DNA from: JBOCEF01 sp050586345
GTDB lineage: Bacteria; Pseudomonadota; Alphaproteobacteria; Rhodobacterales; Rhodobacteraceae
Reading direction: 5' to 3'
DNA length: 64,000 nucleotides
Assembly (NCBI RefSeq): GCF_050586345.1
Contig: NZ_JBOCEF010000007.1
Location: 74,799 to 138,798, forward strand
Shown: one piece after another, positions 36,066 through 45,349 of the stretch
How the letters are laid out: the number at the start of each line of letters is the position of its first letter
Numbering within the stretch: the first letter of the stretch is position 1
Position numbers and translations under genes: made by a program
The notes under the pieces: generated by a model
What the model saw: only the letters and a program-made list of their open reading frames with translations
Told to the model about the DNA's origin: nothing
The model's database searches: none

Positions 36066-38156
36066 ATGAGCGCGCCCCCGGCCCTGCCCGGCGCGGCGCG
36101 CAAGGCGGGGGCCGACACACGGGGGCGAGCGGCAGTCTTGATCACGCGGAGCAATGGCTGGGCCTGGGCGCTGGGCATGACGGCGGCGGTCGCCGCCGGC
36201 GGCGGGGTTTACATGAGCCGCCTGGCCATCGAGGCGGACCGGATCGACGACCATGCCGCGGCGCTGTTCAACGTCTCGCAGGAATTCGAGCATCTCATCC
36301 CCCTGACCCGCGCCATCGCCCGCCTGCCGGAGACGACCGAGAACGACCCGCGCCTGGCGAAGGAGGAGCTTCAGCGCATCACCACGCTGATCCGCGACTG
36401 GCGCGGCCTGATGGCGGGGCCGGACCGCCGCGCCGACGGCGCCGACGGCGCCGCCGCCGCCGGGACGCGCCTGTCCGACGCCGCCTGGACGCGCAGCGTG
36501 GTCGAGGCGGCGGAGCGCGCGCAGCTCCTGGTCCTGCGCCACCCGCGCAGCACCCAGGCCGAATCGCGCGAGTTGTCCGAGGCCGCCCAGGCCGCCCTGC
36601 CCTATGCCGAGGTCGCCGCGGCGCAGACCCGCGCCGAGGCCGAACTGGCGCGGGAGAACCTGCGCTTCGTCGCGCTGGGCTGGGTGGGGCTGATCATCGC
36701 CGCCCTCGCCGGAACCGGGTTCGGCCTGGTCCGCCCCATGGCGCGGGAACGGGCGGAGCGCGGCGAGACGATCCGGGAGCTTGAACGGCGCATGCTGCAC
36801 GGCGCCCGGCACGACCCGCTGACCGGCCTGCCGAACCGCAAGTACCTGGCCGAACACGGCGCGCGCATGCTCGCCGCCGCCGGGCGCGGCGGGCGGGTCG
36901 CGGCGGCGCTGCACGTGAACCTCGACAAGTTCAAGGCCATCAACGACACGCTCGGCATGAAGGTCGGCGACGACGTGCTGCGCCGCGTCTCGCTGGTGCT
37001 GCGCGCGGAAACCCGGCGCGGCGATTTCGTCGCCCGCGTCGGCGCCGACGAGTTCGTGGTGATGATCTCCGAGGTGGTGACGCTGGAACAGCTCGTCAGC
37101 CTCGCCGCCCGGCTGATCGAGCGGATCGGCGAGCCGACGGTGGCCGCGGGCGAGGAGGTGCGGGCGACCGCCTGCGTCGGCATCGCGCTGGCCGAGCCCG
37201 AGAAGGTCTCGGTCGACCGGCTGCTGATGAACGCCGACCTCGCCCTGTTCGACGCCAAGGCGGGCGGGCGCGGGCGCTACGCCTTCTTCACCGACAACCG
37301 GCGGGCGGAGTTCGAGACCCGCCGCCGCGTCGCCAACGAGCTGCGCGACGCGATCGCGCGCGAACAGCTCGAACCCTTCTTCCAGCCCCAGGTCTGCGCG
37401 CGCACCGGCCGCCCGCTCGGCTTCGAGGCGCTGGTGCGCTGGCGCCACCCCGAGCGGGGGCTGCTGACGCCGTTCCATTTCCTGGACGTGGCGAAGGAGA
37501 CGGGGCTGATCGAGCAGATCGGCGAGATCGTCACCCGCCGCGCGCTCTCGGCCCTCGCGGTGTGGCGCTCGATGGGGCTTCCCGCCAACCGCATCGGCCT
37601 CAACATCTCGGCCAAGGAGCTGCGCGACAGCGCCTTCGTCGACAAGCTGGCCTGGGACGTGGACGCGGCGGGGCTGGAGCCGCGCAATATCGGCGTGGAG
37701 ATCCTGGAATCGGTGCTGATCGAGGATGATTCGGACCCGATGATCCGCAACGTCGCCGCGCTCTCGGCCGCGGGCTTCTCGGTGGAGCTGGATGATTTCG
37801 GCACCGGCCATGCCTCGATCGCCAACCTCAAGAAATTCCGGGTCAACAAGATCAAGATCGACCGCAGCTTCGTGACCGACATCGACACCCAGCCCGAGCA
37901 GCAGAAGATTACCCGCGCGATGATCAACCTCGCGCATTCGCTGGACGTGGAGGCGCTGGTGGAGGGGGTGGAGACCCATGCAGAGCTGCGCCGCCTGCGG
38001 GCGATGGGCTGCGACGCGGTGCAGGGCTATCTCGTCGGCCGCCCGATGTCCGAGGCGGACGCGACCGCCTGGCTCAAGGCCCAGGCCGAACATGACGGCG
38101 CCGCCTGGGGCGAGAGCCAGGAGAGCGACCTGCTCAGCGGCGGCCTCGGGGTCTGA
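36066..38156 (+). CDS. Membrane GGDEF-EAL cyclic-di-GMP protein
   Basis: 696 residues. Two helices (about 33-50 and 198-218) flank a ~145-residue periplasmic sensor of no recognised type. The GGDEF domain follows (DPLTGLPNRKYLAEHG); its active-site motif is GADEF at 326-330, one change from GGDEF, so synthase activity is uncertain. The EAL domain is intact: FEALVRW with EAL at 454-456, LNISAKELRDSAF, DDFGTGHASIANLK, KIKIDRSFV and EGVETHAEL. A phosphodiesterase with a possibly regulatory GADEF domain is the best reading. The ATG at 36066 has no clear ribosome site. Confidence 0.93.
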   Translation: MSAPPALPGAARKAGADTRGRAAVLITRSNGWAWALGMTAAVAAGGGVYMSRLAIEADRIDDHAAALFNVSQEFEHLIPLTRAIARLPETTENDPRLAKEELQRITTLIRDWRGLMAGPDRRADGADGAAAAGTRLSDAAWTRSVVEAAERAQLLVLRHPRSTQAESRELSEAAQAALPYAEVAAAQTRAEAELARENLRFVALGWVGLIIAALAGTGFGLVRPMARERAERGETIRELERRMLHGARHDPLTGLPNRKYLAEHGARMLAAAGRGGRVAAALHVNLDKFKAINDTLGMKVGDDVLRRVSLVLRAETRRGDFVARVGADEFVVMISEVVTLEQLVSLAARLIERIGEPTVAAGEEVRATACVGIALAEPEKVSVDRLLMNADLALFDAKAGGRGRYAFFTDNRRAEFETRRRVANELRDAIAREQLEPFFQPQVCARTGRPLGFEALVRWRHPERGLLTPFHFLDVAKETGLIEQIGEIVTRRALSALAVWRSMGLPANRIGLNISAKELRDSAFVDKLAWDVDAAGLEPRNIGVEILESVLIEDDSDPMIRNVAALSAAGFSVELDDFGTGHASIANLKKFRVNKIKIDRSFVTDIDTQPEQQKITRAMINLAHSLDVEALVEGVETHAELRRLRAMGCDAVQGYLVGRPMSEADATAWLKAQAEHDGAAWGESQESDLLSGGLGV

Positions 38157-38451
38157 GCGGCGGCGGCGGGCCGCGCCGAGACGCTCCCGGGCGCGACCGC
38201 TCCAGGAGCTGCGAGGCGCAGCGTCGCCGACCTCCCCCATCGACAGGGGCGAAGCGGCCCAGGCCAGGCGCCTGGCGGAAGGCCTTCGCGTGGCAAACCC
38301 GCCGCGCCTGGCCCCCGCCGCAGCGCAGCCTGACTCGCGAGAGGCCGTCGCGCCGGACCCCGCCGCACCGGGGCGCATCGCCTCTCGGGTCCGGCTCACG
38401 AGGCCCCTTTCAGCCCCCCCGCCCCGCGAAACACGCCGCCCCCGGCGCGCG
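38157..38451. other. Gap with a 14-base palindrome
   Basis: About 295 GC-rich bases between converging genes. It contains the palindrome GCCAGGCGCCTGGC (38263-38276). No terminator with a U-run and no believable ORF is seen. Confidence 0.5.
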
Positions 38452-39042
38452 TCACGCCGCGGACCGACCCCGCCGACCGCGCCGCGCCAACCCGCCGAGC
38501 GCCCCGGCGGCGAGCGCCAGGAGCCCCAGCGCCGGCGGCAGCGGTACGTCAGAGACCGCCCGGGACAGGGTCACCGTGTTGTTCCCGAAGGCGCCGAGCG
38601 TCCCGTAGTTGAGGTCCAGCGCCGCAAGCGTGGTCCCCGCCACCGTCCAGGTGAAGGACAGCGTTTCGCCGGAGACATACCCCTCCGGCGCCATCACGAA
38701 GGGGTTCAGCGCGCCGGCAATGGACCCCTGCAGCGCAAAGATGTCCCCGCTGACCGAGGTGAAAACGAAACCCGTGTCGTTCATCGGCACGAATCCGGGG
38801 TCGGCGATCGAATAGACGTCCGCGAAAGCGCCGGCGCCGATGAAAAAGTTCTCCGTGCTCTGGCTCGGCGCCGCCGTGTAATCCGCCGAAGGGAAGGCGA
38901 GGGAGAGCCCGGCGAGATCCACCGAGCCGGTCCCGGTCAGGACCACGTCGCCGCCGACCTGGCGCGCCTCGATCTCCACCGTTGCGGCCTCGGCCGCCGA
39001 AACCGCGCCCAGCAGCGCGCCTGCGAAAATGAATGCCTTCAT
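38452..39042 (-). CDS. Secreted protein with VPLPA-CTERM-like tail
   Basis: 196 residues from MKAFIFAGALLGAVSAAEAA, a signal peptide, with AGGGGGA before the ATG. A ~150-residue beta-rich domain follows, with no cysteine. The C-terminus is the tripartite sorting signal: VPLPPALGLL, a hydrophobic helix, then RRGRRGRSAA. VPLPA-CTERM proteins of Rhodobacterales are taken to be processed by an exosortase-type enzyme (XrtN/archaeosortase-like) and are tied to exopolysaccharide. The middle domain (DLAGLSLAFPSADYTAAPSQ) is not recognised. No exosortase is in the window. Confidence 0.8.
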   Translation of the reverse strand: MKAFIFAGALLGAVSAAEAATVEIEARQVGGDVVLTGTGSVDLAGLSLAFPSADYTAAPSQSTENFFIGAGAFADVYSIADPGFVPMNDTGFVFTSVSGDIFALQGSIAGALNPFVMAPEGYVSGETLSFTWTVAGTTLAALDLNYGTLGAFGNNTVTLSRAVSDVPLPPALGLLALAAGALGGLARRGRRGRSAA

Positions 39043-39140
39043 GCCGTCCCCCTGTTGGTAAATGCCGGCTAATTCCGACACCGCAATGCGGCGAGAACAT
39101 GGCGCTGACGCCGTGGCCCATCCGCTGCCGCGGCGCAAAC

Positions 39141-39168
39141 GAAAAACGGGGCCGCGCGCGGCCCCGTT
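39141..39168 (-). terminator. Intrinsic terminator after the binding-protein gene
   Basis: AACGGGGCCG-CGCG-CGGCCCCGTT is an inverted repeat with a 4-base loop. Read on the minus strand it is followed by TTTTTCG, so it ends transcription of the substrate-binding-protein gene. Confidence 0.8.
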
Positions 39169-39229
39169 CTCCGTCGCGGCGCGGGCCTTGAAGGCCCCGC
39201 CCCGCCTTGCCTGCAAGCGCCCGAAAGGC

Positions 39230-40210
39230 TCAGAGCGCCTTGTCGGTGATCGCGTGGGTCCAGGCGCCCTCGGGCGTCTTGGTGATCACCGGGTCCGAGC
39301 CGCCCTTCAGCAGCGTCTCGACCGTGCGCTCGTAATCGGCCGGATCCAGCGCGCCGTTCGAGCCCGCGGTCAGCTTGGCGATCTCGCGCATCATGCGCTT
39401 CTGGTGCTTCTCGGTCTGGGCGCCGGAGGCGTCGTTGTCGAGCACGATCTCGGCCGCCTCGTCCGGGTTCGCCTCGGCGTATTTCCAGCCCTTCATCGAG
39501 GCGCGCACGAACTTCACCATCTTCTCGACGAAGGCCGGGTCCGACAGGTTGTCCTCGAGCACGTAGAGACCGTCCTCGAGCGTCGCGACGCCCTGGTCCT
39601 CGTACTTGAAGGTCATCAGCTGCTCGGGCGTGATCCCGGCGTCGATCACCTGCCAGTACTCGTTATAGGTCATGGTCGAGATGCAGGCCGCCTGCTTCTG
39701 CAGCAGCGGGTCGACGTTGAAGCCCTGCTTGAGGACGGTCACGCCATCCTCGCCACCCTCGGTCGGAATGCCGAGATGCGCCATCCAGGACAGGAACGGG
39801 TATTCATTGCCATAGAACCAGACGCCCAGCGTCTGGCCGGGGAACGCCTCGGGCGAGGTGACGCCGGTTTCCTTCAGGCAGGTCAGCATCATGCCCGAGG
39901 ACTTGAACGGCTGCGCGATGTTGACCAGCGGCACGCCCTTCTCGCGCGAGGCGAGGGCCGAGGGCATCCAGTCGACGATCACGTCGGCGCCGCCGCCCGC
40001 GATCACCTGCGGCGGGGCGATGTCCGGGCCGCCCGGCTTGATTTCGACCTCGAGGCCCTCTTCCTCGTAGAACCCCTTGTCCGCGGCGACGTAGTACCCG
40101 GCGAACTGCGCCTGGGTGACCCATTTGAGCTGGAGCGTGACCTTGTCGGCGGCAAGCGAGGCGGACGCGCCGAAGGCCGCGAGCGCGGCGGCGAGAATGG
40201 CGGTTTTCAC
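39230..40210 (-). CDS. ABC transporter substrate-binding protein, NMT1/THI5-like
   Basis: 326 residues from a GTG (VKTAILAAALAAFGASASLAA is a signal peptide). The NMT1/THI5 fold is evident: KVTLQLKWVTQAQFAGYYVA at the start of the mature protein, GFYEEEGLEVEIKPGGPDIA and PQVIAGGGADVIVDWMPSAL. Relatives bind pyrimidine-like molecules (hydroxymethylpyrimidine, riboflavin parts or pyrimidines). Here a RutR-like site lies upstream and the permease/ATPase genes lie 0.8 kb further along with dihydropyrimidinase, so a pyrimidine or hydantoin ligand is inferred. It is cut off from its permeases by a plus-strand hydrolase gene. Confidence 0.88.
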   Translation of the reverse strand: MKTAILAAALAAFGASASLAADKVTLQLKWVTQAQFAGYYVAADKGFYEEEGLEVEIKPGGPDIAPPQVIAGGGADVIVDWMPSALASREKGVPLVNIAQPFKSSGMMLTCLKETGVTSPEAFPGQTLGVWFYGNEYPFLSWMAHLGIPTEGGEDGVTVLKQGFNVDPLLQKQAACISTMTYNEYWQVIDAGITPEQLMTFKYEDQGVATLEDGLYVLEDNLSDPAFVEKMVKFVRASMKGWKYAEANPDEAAEIVLDNDASGAQTEKHQKRMMREIAKLTAGSNGALDPADYERTVETLLKGGSDPVITKTPEGAWTHAITDKAL

Positions 40211-40273
40211 GGTGACTTCTCTCTGCTGTTGGACGAACGGCCCGGCGGTTGGCCCGCCTGGGTCCGGGTCTCT

Positions 40274-40289
40274 TTGACCATTTGGTTCA
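40274..40289. promoter_or_regulatory. RutR-like operator before the binding-protein gene
   Basis: TTGACCATTTGGTTCA matches the RutR consensus TTGACCA-N2-TGGTCAA at 12 of 14 fixed positions; only two bases in the right arm differ. It sits 64 bases upstream of the GTG at 40210, in an A/T-rich spot (TTTATGAACC on the minus strand) that probably contains the -10 element. Confidence 0.72.
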
Positions 40290-40427
40290 TAAAACGTGGC
40301 CGAAATGCTGCGCCCGCGCAAGCGGCATGGCGGCCCGGCACGCCCAATTTCTCTGCAAAATTTCCGCGGCGCATGGGAAATCCTGTAGCTTGATGGGCAA
40401 ACGCCCGAAAAAGCTGCAGGAGCCGCC

Positions 40428-40976
40428 GTGCCCAGCCCGCCGTTCCCCCGCCTCGCCGCCCTCGCGCTGGCCCTCGCGCCGCTCCTTCCCGGGACGGCGG
40501 GGGCGCAGCAGCCGCCCGCCGCCCGCCCCGACGCCCCCGCCGCGCCCGCCGCGGCGGCCCTGCCCGGCGACCTGCCGCTCGATGCGCCGCTGGTCTGCCT
40601 TGCGCGCGCGGTCTATTTCGAGGCGCGCGGACGCGGCCCGGAGGAGCTGTCGGCGGTGGCGCACGTGATCGTCAACCGCCGGGGCGATCCGCAATTCCCC
40701 CCGACCGTCTGCGACGTGGTGAAGGAGGGCGGGCCGCAGGCGCCCTGCCAGTTCTCGTGGTGGTGCGACGGGCGGCCGGACAAGGCGCGCAACGCCAAGG
40801 AATACGCCGAGGCGACGCGGGCGGCGCGCGACGCGCTCTCGGGCGCCTCGAAGGACCCGACCGGGGGCGCCAACCTGTTCCACGCCGCGCGCATCAAGCC
40901 GCCGCGCTGGACGCGCAGCGCGCAGGACATGGGCAAGATCGGCGCGCACCGGTTCTGGCGGCTGGAGAAACGCTGA
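40428..40976 (+). CDS. SleB-type cell-wall hydrolase
   Basis: 182 residues from a GTG with AGGAG six bases upstream. A signal peptide (LAALALALAPLLPGTAGAQQ) and an Ala/Pro linker precede the Hydrolase_2 (SleB/CwlJ) domain: LARAVYFEARGRGPEELSAV with the catalytic glutamate, AHVIVNRRGDPQFPPTVCDV, and CQFSWWCDGRPDK. It cleaves peptidoglycan as a lytic transglycosylase/amidase in the periplasm; in non-sporing alphaproteobacteria the role is wall turnover. It interrupts the pyrimidine-transport genes on the opposite strand. Confidence 0.9.
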   Translation: MPSPPFPRLAALALALAPLLPGTAGAQQPPAARPDAPAAPAAAALPGDLPLDAPLVCLARAVYFEARGRGPEELSAVAHVIVNRRGDPQFPPTVCDVVKEGGPQAPCQFSWWCDGRPDKARNAKEYAEATRAARDALSGASKDPTGGANLFHAARIKPPRWTRSAQDMGKIGAHRFWRLEKR

Positions 40977-40977
40977 A

Positions 40978-41007
40978 GGGGCGCGGCAGGTCCCCCCGCC
41001 GCGCCCC
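40978..41007. terminator. Hairpin between the SleB gene and the permease operon
   Basis: GGGGCGCGGC (40978-40987) and GCCGCGCCCC (40998-41007) pair around a 10-base loop between two converging genes. There is no U-run. Confidence 0.55.
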
Positions 41008-41029
41008 CTCGCCGCCCCGAAGCCCGGCC

Positions 41030-41998
41030 TCAGCCGCGCTGCGAGGGATGCCAGAAGGTCGCCCGCTTCTCGGCCAGCGCCATCAGCCCGTAGAAGCCCG
41101 AGCCGACGACGGCGGCGGCGGCGATCTCGGCCCAGACCATGTCTACGTTCATCCGCCCCGCCTCGGTGGAGATGCGGAACCCCATGCCCACGGTCGGCGA
41201 GCCGAAGAACTCCGCCACGATCGCGCCGATCAGCGCCAGGGTGGAGCAGATCTTGAGCCCGTTGAAGATGAAGGGCGCCGCCGCCGGAAGCCGCAGCTTG
41301 AACATCGTCGCCCAGTAGCCGGCGGCATAGGTGCGCATCAGGTCCATCTGCATCCGCTCGGCCGCCTTCAGCCCCTCGACCGTGTTCACCAGCATCGGGA
41401 AGAACACCATCACCACCACCATGGCGGCCTTGGAGTGCCAGTCGGCCCCGTACCACATGACCATGATCGGGGCGACGCCGACGATGGGCAGCGCGGCGGC
41501 GAGGTTGCCGACCGGCAGCAGCCCGCGGGTGAGGAAGGGCGAGCGGTCGATCAGCAGCGCGACGCCCACCGCGGCGCCGCAGCCGATGATCCAGCCGACC
41601 ACCGCGCCGCGCAGGAAGGTCTGCGCCACGTCCTCGGCCAGGATCGGCAGCGAGCCTGCGATCCGCGCGCCGATCATCGAGGGGGGCGGCAGCAGCACCG
41701 TCGGCACCTCGGCCCCCACCACGATCATCTGCCAGAGCACGAGGATGGTCAGCCCGAAGATCGCCGCCGCGCCGAGCCGCTGCATGGAGCGCAGCGCGGG
41801 GGCGGCGTACTCGCCCTGCGCCAGCGCCGACACCGCCTGCGCGGCGCTCAGCCAGAACAGCGCGGCGAAGGGGATCCACGCCAGGTTCGCGCTCTCGGCC
41901 ATGAGCAGGCCGATCAGGGCGAAGGCGAGGGCCTGCACGGACAGCGCGGCGGCCCGCAGGTGCGGGGGCCAGGCTTTCGGAAACACGCTCCAGCTCAT
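41030..41998 (-). CDS. ABC transporter permease (pyrimidine/NMT1-type system), second subunit
   Basis: 322 residues. Three hydrophobic segments (about 18-60 and 75-95) come before the standard permease core, which begins VAQTFLRGAVVGWIIGCGAA. The EAA-like loop is EGLKAAERMQMDLMRTYAAG with the following LRLPAAAPFIFNGLKI. It is the SsuC/TauC-like BPD_transp_1 type. Its start overlaps the upstream permease stop. The pair of dissimilar permeases suggests a heterodimeric channel for the NMT1-type binding protein. Confidence 0.9.
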   Translation of the reverse strand: MSWSVFPKAWPPHLRAAALSVQALAFALIGLLMAESANLAWIPFAALFWLSAAQAVSALAQGEYAAPALRSMQRLGAAAIFGLTILVLWQMIVVGAEVPTVLLPPPSMIGARIAGSLPILAEDVAQTFLRGAVVGWIIGCGAAVGVALLIDRSPFLTRGLLPVGNLAAALPIVGVAPIMVMWYGADWHSKAAMVVVMVFFPMLVNTVEGLKAAERMQMDLMRTYAAGYWATMFKLRLPAAAPFIFNGLKICSTLALIGAIVAEFFGSPTVGMGFRISTEAGRMNVDMVWAEIAAAAVVGSGFYGLMALAEKRATFWHPSQRG

Positions 41999-42933
41999 CG
42001 GTTCATCCCCATGCGAGAGAGCACGATCCGGTTCACCAGCCCGACGACGCCCACCAGCGCGCCCGCCAGCAGCGCCGCCATGATCAGCGCCGACCAGATC
42101 TGCACCGTCTGCCCGTAATAGCTGCCCGCCAGAAGGCGCGCGCCAAGGCCCGCCACCGCGCCGGTGGGAAGCTCGCCCACGATGGTGCCGACAAGCGCCG
42201 CCGCCACGCCGATCTTGAGCGAGGCGAAGAGGTAGGGGACCGAGGAGGGCCAGCGCAGCTTCCAGAACACCTGGGCCGGCGTCGCGCCCCAGGTGCGCAT
42301 CTGGTCAAGCTGCATCGCGTCGGGGCTGCGCAGCCCCTTCACCATGCCGACGGCGACGGGGAAGAAGCTCAGATAGGTCGAGATCAGCGCCTTGGGGATC
42401 AGCCCCGACAGGCCGACCGCGTTCAAGACCACGATGATCATCGGCGCGATGGCGAGGATCGGGATGGTCTGGGACGCGATGATCCAGGGCATCAGGCTCA
42501 TGTCCATCGCCCGCGAATGCACGATCATCACCGCCAGCACGATCCCCAGCCCCGCGCCGAAGCCGAAGCCCAGCATCGTCGCCGAGAGGGTGATCTGCGC
42601 GTGGTGGACGAGGGAGCGCTTCGAGGTGATCTTCTTCTCGACCGTCGTCTCCCACAGCTCCACCGCCACCTGGTGGGGGGCGGGCAGGACCGGGCGCTCC
42701 TGGAACATGGTGTTGGTCAGCATCTCGACCGTTCCGGCGCCGGTGTTGTTGCGGGCGGCCTGGTCGACCTCCCACTGCCAGTTCATGCGGGCTGCGGCGA
42801 GGTACCAGACCGCGACCAGGATCACGAGCACGGCCAGCACCGGGCCCGCGGCGTGGAACACCGCGCCGATCGCCCGCCGCGCCGCCGAAGGGCGCGGCAC
42901 GTCCCGGCCGGGGGCGTAGGCGGCGTCAGTCAT
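41995..42933 (-). CDS. ABC transporter permease (pyrimidine/NMT1-type system), first subunit
   Basis: 312 residues from MTDAAYAPGRDVPRPSAARR; the ATG lies inside the end of the ATPase gene. One helix at 25-48 precedes a ~60-residue periplasmic loop (WEVDQAARNNTGAGTVEM), then a five-helix core: ITLSATMLGFGFGAGLGIVL, IASQTIPILAIAPMIIVV and the EAA loop KGLRSPDAMQLDQMRTWGAT. The enlarged loop is unusual compared with SsuC/TauC permeases and could contact the binding protein. Confidence 0.9.
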   Translation of the reverse strand: MTDAAYAPGRDVPRPSAARRAIGAVFHAAGPVLAVLVILVAVWYLAAARMNWQWEVDQAARNNTGAGTVEMLTNTMFQERPVLPAPHQVAVELWETTVEKKITSKRSLVHHAQITLSATMLGFGFGAGLGIVLAVMIVHSRAMDMSLMPWIIASQTIPILAIAPMIIVVLNAVGLSGLIPKALISTYLSFFPVAVGMVKGLRSPDAMQLDQMRTWGATPAQVFWKLRWPSSVPYLFASLKIGVAAALVGTIVGELPTGAVAGLGARLLAGSYYGQTVQIWSALIMAALLAGALVGVVGLVNRIVLSRMGMNR

Positions 42934-43747
42934 AGGAATGCCCCGCGCGCAGCCCCTCGCGCACCCGGTGGGCGATGGCGAGGAATTCGGGCGTCTCGCG
43001 GATGTCGAGCGGGCGGTCGCGGCCAAGGTCGCAGTCGATCACGTCGATGATCCGCCCCGGGCGCGGGGACATGACGACGATCTTGGTCGACAGGTACACC
43101 GCCTCGGGGATCGAGTGCGTCACGAAGCCGATGGTCTTGTTGGTCTTGGCCCAGAGCTTCAGCAGCGCCTCGTTCAGGTGGTCGCGCACGATCTCGTCCA
43201 GCGCGCCGAAGGGCTCGTCCATCAAGAGGATGTCGGCGTCGAAGGCCAGCGCCCGCGCGATGGAGGCGCGCTGCTGCATCCCGCCCGAAAGCTGCCAGGG
43301 GAACTTCTTCTCGAACCCGTCGAGATTGACCAGCTCCAGCACCTTGCGCACCCGCTCGGACATCTCGGATTTCGGGTAGCCCATGATCTCCAGCGGCAGG
43401 CGGACATTGCCGGCGATGCTGCGCCACGGATACAGCCCCGCGGCCTGGAACACGTAGCCATAGGCGCGGGCCTTGCGGGCCTCCTCGGGCGTCATCCCGT
43501 TGACGGTGATCGAGCCCGAGGTCTGCTGTTCGAGATCTGCGATCACCCGCAGGAAGGTGGTCTTGCCGCAGCCCGAGGGGCCGATGAAGCTGACGAACTC
43601 GCCGCGATTGATGGTCAGGTCCACGTCCGAGAGGGCATGGACCGGGCCGTCATTGGTCTGGAAGACGAGGCTCAGGTTCTTCGCCTCGATCACGGGCGGG
43701 GCGGCGGAGGGGCTGGCGGCCTGGGCGGCTGGCTCGGTTGCGGTCAC
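42926..43747 (-). CDS. ABC transporter ATP-binding protein (pyrimidine/NMT1-type system)
   Basis: 273 residues with a 20-residue Ala/Pro tail before VIEAKNLSLVF. Motifs: Walker A GPSGCGKTTFLRVIAD, signature WQLSGGMQQRASIARAL, Walker B ILLMDEPFGALDE and the switch histidine GFVTHSIPEAVYL. It belongs to the SsuB/TauB-like group that serves NMT1-type systems. It lies 109 bases downstream of dihydropyrimidinase and overlaps the next gene by eight bases. Confidence 0.93.
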   Translation of the reverse strand: MTATEPAAQAASPSAAPPVIEAKNLSLVFQTNDGPVHALSDVDLTINRGEFVSFIGPSGCGKTTFLRVIADLEQQTSGSITVNGMTPEEARKARAYGYVFQAAGLYPWRSIAGNVRLPLEIMGYPKSEMSERVRKVLELVNLDGFEKKFPWQLSGGMQQRASIARALAFDADILLMDEPFGALDEIVRDHLNEALLKLWAKTNKTIGFVTHSIPEAVYLSTKIVVMSPRPGRIIDVIDCDLGRDRPLDIRETPEFLAIAHRVREGLRAGHSYD

Positions 43748-43856
43748 GGGATGGCGTCCTGCAAAAAACCGTCCGCGGGCGCGCGGCGGCGGGCCCGGGG
43801 CGAAAGGCGTGGGAAGGCGAGGCGGCGGGGGCGCGCGGCCCCCGCCGGGCGGCGCG

Positions 43857-45317
43857 TCAGACGCCGGTGGGGATGTTGAGCGGGTCGCGCGTGACCATCC
43901 GCGGGGCGGTCAGCTCCTTCCACTTCGACAGCGCCTTGTGGGCCGCCGGGAAGGCGGGACGGGGGATGAACTTGCCCCGGCCCGGGCGCGGCGCGACGTT
44001 CTGCCCGGCGCTGTAGACGACATCGCCGCGCGAGAGCGTGCAGCGCGGCAGGCCGGTCACCTCGAACCCCTCGAAGACGTTGTAATCGATGATGGATTTC
44101 TGGGTGGCGGCGGAGATGGTCTTGCTCGCCTTCGGGTCCCACACCACCACGTCGGCATCGGCCCCGACCTCGACCGCGCCCTTGCGCGGATAGACGTTGA
44201 GGATCTTGGCGATGTTGGTGGAGGTCGCGGCGACGAACTCGTTCGGCGTCAGGCGGCCCGTCTCCACCCCCTTGGTCCAGAGCATCGACAGGCGCTCCTC
44301 GAGGCCGCCGGTGCCGTTGGGGATCTGCGCGAAGCTCTCGAGCCCCATGCGCTTCTGCGCGGTCGAGAAGGCGGCGTGGTCGGTGGCGACGACCTGGAGC
44401 GAGCCCGACGACAGGCCGGCCCAGAGGCTGTCCTGGTGCATCTTGTTGCGGAAGGGCGGGGACATGACGCGGCGGGCGGCATAGTCCCAGTCCTGGTTGA
44501 AATACTCGCCCTCGTCGAGGGTCAGGTGCTGGATCAGCGGCTCGCCATAGACGCGCATCCCCTTCTGGCGGGCGCGGCGGATGGCTTCATGGGCCTGCTC
44601 GCAGGAGACGTGGACGATGTAGAGCGGCACCCCCGCGGCGTCGGCGATCATGATCGCGCGGTTGGCGGCCTCGCCCTCGACCTCGGGCGGGCGCGAGAAG
44701 GCGTGGCCCTCGGGGCCGGTCTTGCCCTCGGCCAGCAGCTTCTCGGTCAGCGCGGCCACCACGTCGCCGTTCTCGGCATGGACCAGCGGCAGGGCGCCGA
44801 GCGCGGCGCAGCGCTGGAAGCTCGCGAACATCTCGTCGTCCTGCACCATCAGCGCGCCCTTGTAGGCCATGAAGTGCTTGAACGTGTTCACGCCGCGGTT
44901 CACCACCCACTCCATCTCGTTGAAGATGGTCTCGTTCCAGTCGGTGATGGCGCAGTGATAGCCGATGTCGACGCAGATCTGGTCGCGGGACTTGGCGTCC
45001 CAGGACTCGACCGCGGTCTTCAGGGACCCGTCCTCGCCCGGCAGCACGAAGTCGACCAGCATGGTGGTGCCGCCCGCGGCGGCGGCGTAGGTGCCGGTCT
45101 CGAAGGTCTCGGCGGCGGTGGTGCCCATGAAGGGCATTTCCAGGTGCGTGTGCGGATCGATCCCGCCCGGGATGATCATCGCGTCCGAGGCGTCGATGGT
45201 CTCGTCGCCCGACAGCCCCTGCCCGATCGCGGCGATGGTCTCGCCCTCGATCAGCACGTCCGCCTTGTAGCTGCGGTCGGCGGTGACGATGGTGCCGCCC
45301 TTGATGACCTTGCTCAT
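43857..45317 (-). CDS. hydA: Dihydropyrimidinase (D-hydantoinase)
   Basis: 486 residues with AGGAGAGG before the ATG. Metal ligands are present in IIPGGIDPHTHLEMPFMGTT; the lysine that becomes carbamylated is in FKHFMAYKGALMVQDDEMF; further histidines are in LPLVHAENGD and LYIVHVSCEQAHEAI. It opens dihydrouracil, dihydrothymine or hydantoins to the N-carbamoyl amino acids, in the cytosol. The product would go to the amidohydrolase encoded upstream. It is the best marker of the reductive pyrimidine pathway in this cluster. Confidence 0.95.
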   Translation of the reverse strand: MSKVIKGGTIVTADRSYKADVLIEGETIAAIGQGLSGDETIDASDAMIIPGGIDPHTHLEMPFMGTTAAETFETGTYAAAAGGTTMLVDFVLPGEDGSLKTAVESWDAKSRDQICVDIGYHCAITDWNETIFNEMEWVVNRGVNTFKHFMAYKGALMVQDDEMFASFQRCAALGALPLVHAENGDVVAALTEKLLAEGKTGPEGHAFSRPPEVEGEAANRAIMIADAAGVPLYIVHVSCEQAHEAIRRARQKGMRVYGEPLIQHLTLDEGEYFNQDWDYAARRVMSPPFRNKMHQDSLWAGLSSGSLQVVATDHAAFSTAQKRMGLESFAQIPNGTGGLEERLSMLWTKGVETGRLTPNEFVAATSTNIAKILNVYPRKGAVEVGADADVVVWDPKASKTISAATQKSIIDYNVFEGFEVTGLPRCTLSRGDVVYSAGQNVAPRPGRGKFIPRPAFPAAHKALSKWKELTAPRMVTRDPLNIPTGV

Positions 45318-45349
45318 GAACCTCTCCTGTCCTGCTGTCGGGACCCGGG

